Below are positions 60,508 through 64,000 of a DNA stretch of 64,000 nt, piece by piece. The translations under genes and the position numbers were made by a program. The notes beneath the pieces were generated by a model. The model was not told where the DNA came from. It was given only the letters and a program-made list of their open reading frames with translations, and made no database searches. The stretch is from assembly GCA_024233545.1 (NCBI GenBank), contig JACKPL010000001.1, forward strand, positions 1-64,000. The letters run 5' to 3'. This DNA comes from a bacterium (GTDB taxonomy: Bacteria > Auribacterota > Auribacteria > Auribacterales > Auribacteraceae). Every line of letters starts with the position of its first letter. Position 1 is the first letter of the stretch.

Positions 60508-61852
60508 CAGAGTACTTATAGTTGACGATGAACACTCTATAGTAACGACGCTTCGCGATGACCTTACCCATGCAGGGTATGCGGTTGATACCGCTCAAAC
60601 AATACAGCATGCAGAAAATTTGCTCACCTCTAATGATTATTTCTGTGTAATAACCGACATTCGGCTTCCTGACGGAAATGGATTGGCATTTATGGAACGA
60701 GCTAAGGCATCGTCTCCTTGCATAAATACCGTTGTTATTACCGGATATGGGTCAATCGAATCTGCGGTGAGCGCGATGAAACACGGCGCCTTCGATTTTG
60801 TGCTAAAACCTTTTTATAATGAAGAAATTATAAATATTTTGGATAAATTGTCCGAAATCGATTCTCTAAAACAAGAGAATACTCTTCTGCGCCGTCAAAT
60901 ACATACCCATTCATCATTGAAAAAAATTATCGGAAAAAGCAAAAAAATGCAGGACGTTTTATCGCTGATAAGTACGGTATCTTTAAGCGACGCCAGTATT
61001 CTGATAACCGGAGAGAGCGGGACAGGCAAAGAAATTGCTGCAGGCGCTATACATGAGTTGAGCCCCCGCAGTTCACGGGCGTTTATCAAAATGAATTGCG
61101 CTGTTTTTACGCCCTCACTGCTCGAAGATGAATTGTTCGGACACGAGAAAGGAGCATTCACGGGTGCCGTGAACCGCAAAGCCGGCAGGTTTGAATTGGC
61201 AAACGGCGGGAGCATTTTTCTCGATGATATTGACGATATGGACTTAAATACACAGGTAAAATTGCTTCGCGTCCTGCAGGAGCGGGAATTTGAACGAGTC
61301 GGAGGAACGAATACAATCAAAGTAGATGTCCGGATCATAGCGTCGTCGAAAACCGACTTGCGCACTCTGGTTGAAAAAGGTGCTTTTCGCGAAGACCTTT
61401 TTTACCGGCTCAATGTGGTTTCGGTTAAATTACCGCCGTTACGGGAACGCAAAGAAGATATACCGTTACTGATAGACCATTTTGTGCAAATGTACGCAAA
61501 AAATAAGCGGGTTGTGTTCGATAACAATGCGTTGGATACTTTGATTGAATATGAATGGCCGGGGAATATCCGCGAACTTGAAAATACCATCGAAGGGGTT
61601 TTGGCTGTTGCAGGCGTTGCTGATGTGTTATCGCCGGCATTATTGCCTGATGCAATTTGCCATGCGCATGGCGGCAAACCTGTTGCCGAACCGCATGAAA
61701 CCGAAGAATTGAGCGAATATGTCAGAGAATGTGAAAGGGTGCATATCTGCCGTATATTGAATAACGTGAACGGCAGTAAAACAGAAGCCGCAAGAATACT
61801 GGGGATAAGCCGTAAATCATTATGGCAGAAGATAAAAAAGCTAAATTTGTGA
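60500..61852 (+). CDS. PilR/NtrC-type sigma-54 response regulator
   Basis: 450 residues: receiver domain with phospho-acceptor D53 (ITDIRLPDGNG) and Lys in LKPF; AAA+ domain with Walker A GESGTGKE (from 171), the sigma-54 contact loop GAFTGA (from 218) and an arginine finger region (FREDLFYRLNV); and a Fis-type helix-turn-helix (GSKTEAARILGISRKSLWQKI). It should open sigma-54 promoters when phosphorylated. Walker B reads FLDDID (D242, D243) where the family has LDEIG, so the catalytic Glu is replaced by Asp. The target is likely the promoter just downstream of its own gene. Confidence 0.93.
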   Translation: MDNRVLIVDDEHSIVTTLRDDLTHAGYAVDTAQTIQHAENLLTSNDYFCVITDIRLPDGNGLAFMERAKASSPCINTVVITGYGSIESAVSAMKHGAFDFVLKPFYNEEIINILDKLSEIDSLKQENTLLRRQIHTHSSLKKIIGKSKKMQDVLSLISTVSLSDASILITGESGTGKEIAAGAIHELSPRSSRAFIKMNCAVFTPSLLEDELFGHEKGAFTGAVNRKAGRFELANGGSIFLDDIDDMDLNTQVKLLRVLQEREFERVGGTNTIKVDVRIIASSKTDLRTLVEKGAFREDLFYRLNVVSVKLPPLRERKEDIPLLIDHFVQMYAKNKRVVFDNNALDTLIEYEWPGNIRELENTIEGVLAVAGVADVLSPALLPDAICHAHGGKPVAEPHETEELSEYVRECERVHICRILNNVNGSKTEAARILGISRKSLWQKIKKLNL

Positions 61853-61864
61853 ACTATTTTTCGT

Positions 61865-61880
61865 GTTACCGAATGGTAAC
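61865..61880. promoter_or_regulatory. Upstream activator site 1 for the pseudopilin promoter
   Basis: Perfect palindrome GTTACC-GAAT-GGTAAC, 13 nt after the regulator gene stop and about 115 nt before the predicted transcript start. Flanking T5 and A5 tracts are complementary, but the downstream tract is A, so it is not a plus-strand terminator. Fits an NtrC-family enhancer site. Confidence 0.5.
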
Positions 61881-61903
61881 AAAAAGCAAAGAGAATCCTA
61901 AAA

Positions 61904-61919
61904 GGTAACATATCGGTAC
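61904..61919. promoter_or_regulatory. Upstream activator site 2 for the pseudopilin promoter
   Basis: GGTAACATATCGGTAC is an imperfect repeat of site 1; its reverse complement shares TACCGA.ATG with it. The centres are 39 nt apart, close to an integral number of helical turns (just under four). Two such sites are usual for cooperative binding of NtrC-type dimers. Confidence 0.4.
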
Positions 61920-61960
61920 TATTTTTTCTTGGCTTTGAACGCAAAAATAATATGAAAAAG

Positions 61961-61976
61961 TGGTATGTTACGTGCT
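61961..61976 (+). promoter_or_regulatory. Predicted sigma-54 promoter of the pseudopilin genes
   Basis: TGGTATG, 4 nt, GTGCT: the invariant GG (61962-61963) and GC (61974-61975) have the exact -24/-12 spacing of the TGGCACG-N4-TTGCW consensus. Start of transcription would be near 61987, 27 nt before the first pseudopilin ATG. Next to a GAFTGA-bearing regulator gene, the match is credible. Confidence 0.6.
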
Positions 61977-62013
61977 TACAAAATTGGTGGTTTAGAAAAA
62001 GTAGGGAGAATAT

Positions 62014-62580
62014 ATGCGCGCCGGGTCAAAAGGATTTACCCTAATAGAACTTATGGCAGTAGCAATCATTTTGCTTATCCTCGTAGGGTTAGGAGTGCCT
62101 GCAATACGGTATCATTATGGAAAATCAAAAAAGAATAAAGCGATTGCTCAGCTTTTACGGCTTGAAACAGCATTGGAAAATTATAAAAACGATTTAGGCG
62201 CATATCCTGTTGTCTTGACAGAAGCCGAATATTTCGGCGATAGCGGTTCGGATAAAAATAAACGAAGCGTACTCATTCAAGCATTGAGCGGGTTTGACAA
62301 AAATAAGAATAAACTTGCGCAATATTGGAATGATTCTGATTGGCACGGGCCGTATTTAGAGTTTACTGCAAAAGAACTGGATGCCAGCGGACAATTTATC
62401 GATCCATGGAAACAGCCGTATCTTTTTGATGGAACGGCAGGTGGGCGAGCGCTCAAAAATCTTCAATCGTTTGATATTGTGTCGCGCGGCGAAGATAAAC
62501 AATGGGATAGTTCAAATGCCGGCAATCCGCTCAATGATGACAATATTGTCAATTGGACAGGCGATTTTACTGCTCAATAA
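62014..62580 (+). CDS. GspG-like pseudopilin / type IV pilin, 1
   Basis: 188 residues. Class III signal SKG|FTLIELM, with Glu at +5 of the mature protein, then a hydrophobic helix of about 20 residues and a GspG-like globular part (NKAIAQLLRLETALENYKNDLGAYP, and further on DPWKQPYLF). Prepilin peptidase would cleave after Gly7. It could be the major pseudopilin or a pilin. GGGAG lies just before ATG. First gene after the sigma-54-type promoter. Confidence 0.88.
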   Translation: MRAGSKGFTLIELMAVAIILLILVGLGVPAIRYHYGKSKKNKAIAQLLRLETALENYKNDLGAYPVVLTEAEYFGDSGSDKNKRSVLIQALSGFDKNKNKLAQYWNDSDWHGPYLEFTAKELDASGQFIDPWKQPYLFDGTAGGRALKNLQSFDIVSRGEDKQWDSSNAGNPLNDDNIVNWTGDFTAQ

Positions 62581-62595
62581 AACAGGAGATTATAT

Positions 62596-63051
62596 ATGAA
62601 ATCAAATCGCGGGTTTACCTTGCTGGAGTTATTGACGGTTATCGGGATCATTGCCATGATCGCCGGTTTTCTGTTTCCAACCATTGGTAAAGTAAAACAT
62701 CAGGCGCGGGTGTCGCGCGCGAAGGCAATGATTGAGACAGTTGCCATGGCATTGCATGCATATCGGACTGACTGGGGGGTGTACGGCCCAACCGAAAACG
62801 AACTCAATGATGATGGTACGCTCTATGCCATGTTAACCACCGGCAAAAAAAACGGCCCGTATCTCGAATTGAAAGGCAAAGATATTACCACTGTCGGCAG
62901 TGTGAAGAAAATTACCGATCCGTGGAACGGGATTTATGAGGTGTTTGTCGACACGGATGGAGGAAGCAATGCGGTGCCGGCAAACAATTCATACAGCTTT
63001 GATATCTCGACGACAACCCCTGCCGGTGACGAAATAAATAACTGGGATTAA
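62596..63051 (+). CDS. GspG-like pseudopilin, 2
   Basis: 151 residues. Signal NRG|FTLLELLTV, helix to about residue 28, then ARVSRAKAMIETVAMALHAYRTDWGVYGPT and DPWNGIYEV, the GspG pattern shared with the preceding gene. AGGAG precedes ATG; 15 nt after the first pseudopilin gene. Probably a paralogue from tandem duplication. Confidence 0.88.
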   Translation: MKSNRGFTLLELLTVIGIIAMIAGFLFPTIGKVKHQARVSRAKAMIETVAMALHAYRTDWGVYGPTENELNDDGTLYAMLTTGKKNGPYLELKGKDITTVGSVKKITDPWNGIYEVFVDTDGGSNAVPANNSYSFDISTTTPAGDEINNWD

Positions 63052-63054
63052 ACA

Positions 63055-63660
63055 ATGAACACATTTGAGCGCGGCATATCGTTACTTGAAGTTCTCGTTA
63101 CTATTACGATTATGGTAATCATGGCGGCTTTGACTATTCCGATGATGACGCAGTTTGGAGAAAATTTGAGTTTGGCATCATCATGCAGACAGGTTTCCAA
63201 TATGCTTCGCCTTGCTCAACGGTATGCTATAAATTACAACGCTGTCTATCGAGTGGATATTTCTCCGCTCAATAATTGGGCGGCGGTCTACTCAAATGAT
63301 TCCGGCGGAACAGTGGTTGGAAAAATCTATTATCCTCCTTCACTGATACGGCTTGCGACAACGACTGTCAACGGAATCACAGCGGCAGATTTGGTGTCGG
63401 ATTCATCGATTGTCTTTTATCCGCGCGGCAGTGCCAGCACATCGGCATATATTCATGTTGTCCGTGCCAACTCGGTATTCGGCGGAGTCAAAGATTCGTT
63501 CGATGTCACGATAAGCGATCCCGTATCATATTATCAATCAGGGTTTAATTATGAAGATGTTTCGGCGGATGAAAAAGAACGCTGTTATACAGTGCAGGTT
63601 TATGCAAATACCGGCAGAGTAAAACTGCATAGAAATGGTGTGGGGGGGCCATGGGAATGA
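63055..63660 (+). CDS. GspH-like minor pseudopilin
   Basis: 201 residues. The processing site reads ERG|ISLLEVLV: Ile replaces the usual Phe at +1, while Glu at +5 is kept. The rest (SSCRQVSNMLRLAQRYAINYNAVYRV, VFYPRGSASTSAYIHV) matches the GspH/FimT fold. It follows 3 nt after the second pseudopilin gene and overlaps the next by 4 nt. Confidence 0.82.
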   Translation: MNTFERGISLLEVLVTITIMVIMAALTIPMMTQFGENLSLASSCRQVSNMLRLAQRYAINYNAVYRVDISPLNNWAAVYSNDSGGTVVGKIYYPPSLIRLATTTVNGITAADLVSDSSIVFYPRGSASTSAYIHVVRANSVFGGVKDSFDVTISDPVSYYQSGFNYEDVSADEKERCYTVQVYANTGRVKLHRNGVGGPWE

Positions 63661-64000
63661 AAGTGCGGTGTTCTGTTTGCTTATCAAAAAAGTGGTTTGA
63701 GTGCGGGTTTACCCTTTTGGAAATATCTGCGGCGATTGCCATCCTTGTTGTGGGTATTCTGAGTATTCTTGCGCTCTATCCCGTTGGGCTGGTAACCGGC
63801 AAACGAGCTGAAGATAAGTTTGTCGCGTCCGGATACGTTCAGGAACTGCTGTCGGAATTGGAAATAATGAACGACAGCAACCCGCCGTTTGTGGCCAGCG
63901 GAACATTTAAATTCCAGCGAAAATTTCATAACGACGAATATTTTTATATTTATCGAACTGAAGATATAAGCGGTGTTGCCATACCCGGTGAAACGGTGTT
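63657..64000 (+). CDS. Pseudopilin (GspI/GspJ- or PilV-like), 3' partial
   Basis: Open from ATG 63657, which overlaps the previous stop (ATGA; ATG 63651 in the same frame is an alternative), to the right edge: 114 codons visible. Class III signal ECG|FTLLEISAAI with +5 Glu, followed by AILVVGILSILALYPVGLV, a PilV/GspI-like helix with the Leu-rich end and Pro kink. The N-terminal leader is long (about 18 residues) and has two Cys. Continues beyond the window. Confidence 0.8.
   Translation, partial: MKVRCSVCLSKKWFECGFTLLEISAAIAILVVGILSILALYPVGLVTGKRAEDKFVASGYVQELLSELEIMNDSNPPFVASGTFKFQRKFHNDEYFYIYRTEDISGVAIPGETV

Noticed and set aside
61865..61886. Hairpin after the PilR-like gene as a terminator
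   Set aside because: The downstream tract is A, not T; the stem is only 6 bp. Better read as a binding site.
61921..61945. TTGGCTTTGAACGC as a sigma-54 promoter
   Set aside because: GG to GC spacing is two bases too short; the site at 61961 has exact spacing.

Overview
The window (AT-leaning, densely coded, no tRNA, rRNA, CRISPR or insertion sequence seen) looks like chromosome from a Gram-negative (diderm) bacterium. Evidence for an outer membrane is LpxD, an ExbB/ExbD/TonB-like set, lipoprotein signals and a beta-barrel PelB. A reading frame of more than 33 kb together with type IV pilus/type II secretion genes and GspG-like pseudopilins is reminiscent of Omnitrophota (OP3) and its PVC relatives, a phylum known for giant proteins. 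That placement is inference; no marker gene is present.

Region 1 (1-33130): one uninterrupted coding frame, open through the left edge, encoding at least 11,042 residues. It is a mosaic of five kinase/phosphotransferase-like segments, a GNAT-like segment, two membrane-embedded family-2 glycosyltransferases, a HAD phosphatase, a second HAD-related segment, long coiled coils, and nine copies of a zincin-like HE motif. A block of about 7.7 kb (linker, HE domain, GT2, membrane helices, linker, HE domain, coiled coil, GDEDAE linker, HE domain, kinase-like) occurs twice about 12.4 kb apart, and smaller tandem repeats precede it. The likely theme is cell-envelope glycan handling by a very large inner-membrane protein.

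Region 2 (33137-38485): a minus-strand operon of TonB-like lipoprotein, ExbB, ExbD, a secreted DUF1573 protein and an atypical SDR; then lpxD on the plus strand and a convergent metallo-beta-lactamase-fold hydrolase.

Region 3 (38486-39157): a small gene with a strong promoter and terminator, whose frame is broken at a run of eight A, followed by the leader of the next operon.

Region 4 (39158-53166): a tightly overlapping Pel exopolysaccharide operon in the order pelA-pelB-pelC-(degenerate receiver)-pelD-pelE-(HEAT-repeat protein)-pelF-pelG. PelD keeps the RxxD c-di-GMP site and a degenerate GGDEF. PelA keeps the deacetylase but has no room for the N-terminal hydrolase. The receiver and the HEAT protein are not part of the classical pelABCDEFG set.

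Region 5 (53383-64000): type IV pilus/type II secretion genes: a PilB/GspE ATPase, PilT, a second PilB/GspE ATPase, a PilC/GspF platform protein, a PilS/PilR-like two-component pair, then a run of pseudopilin genes cut by the right edge. A sigma-54-type promoter with two upstream inverted repeats lies between the PilR-like gene and the pseudopilins, which suggests local control of pilin expression by the adjacent regulator. Adhesive polysaccharide and pilus genes are therefore side by side, a layout suited to attachment or cell-cell contact.
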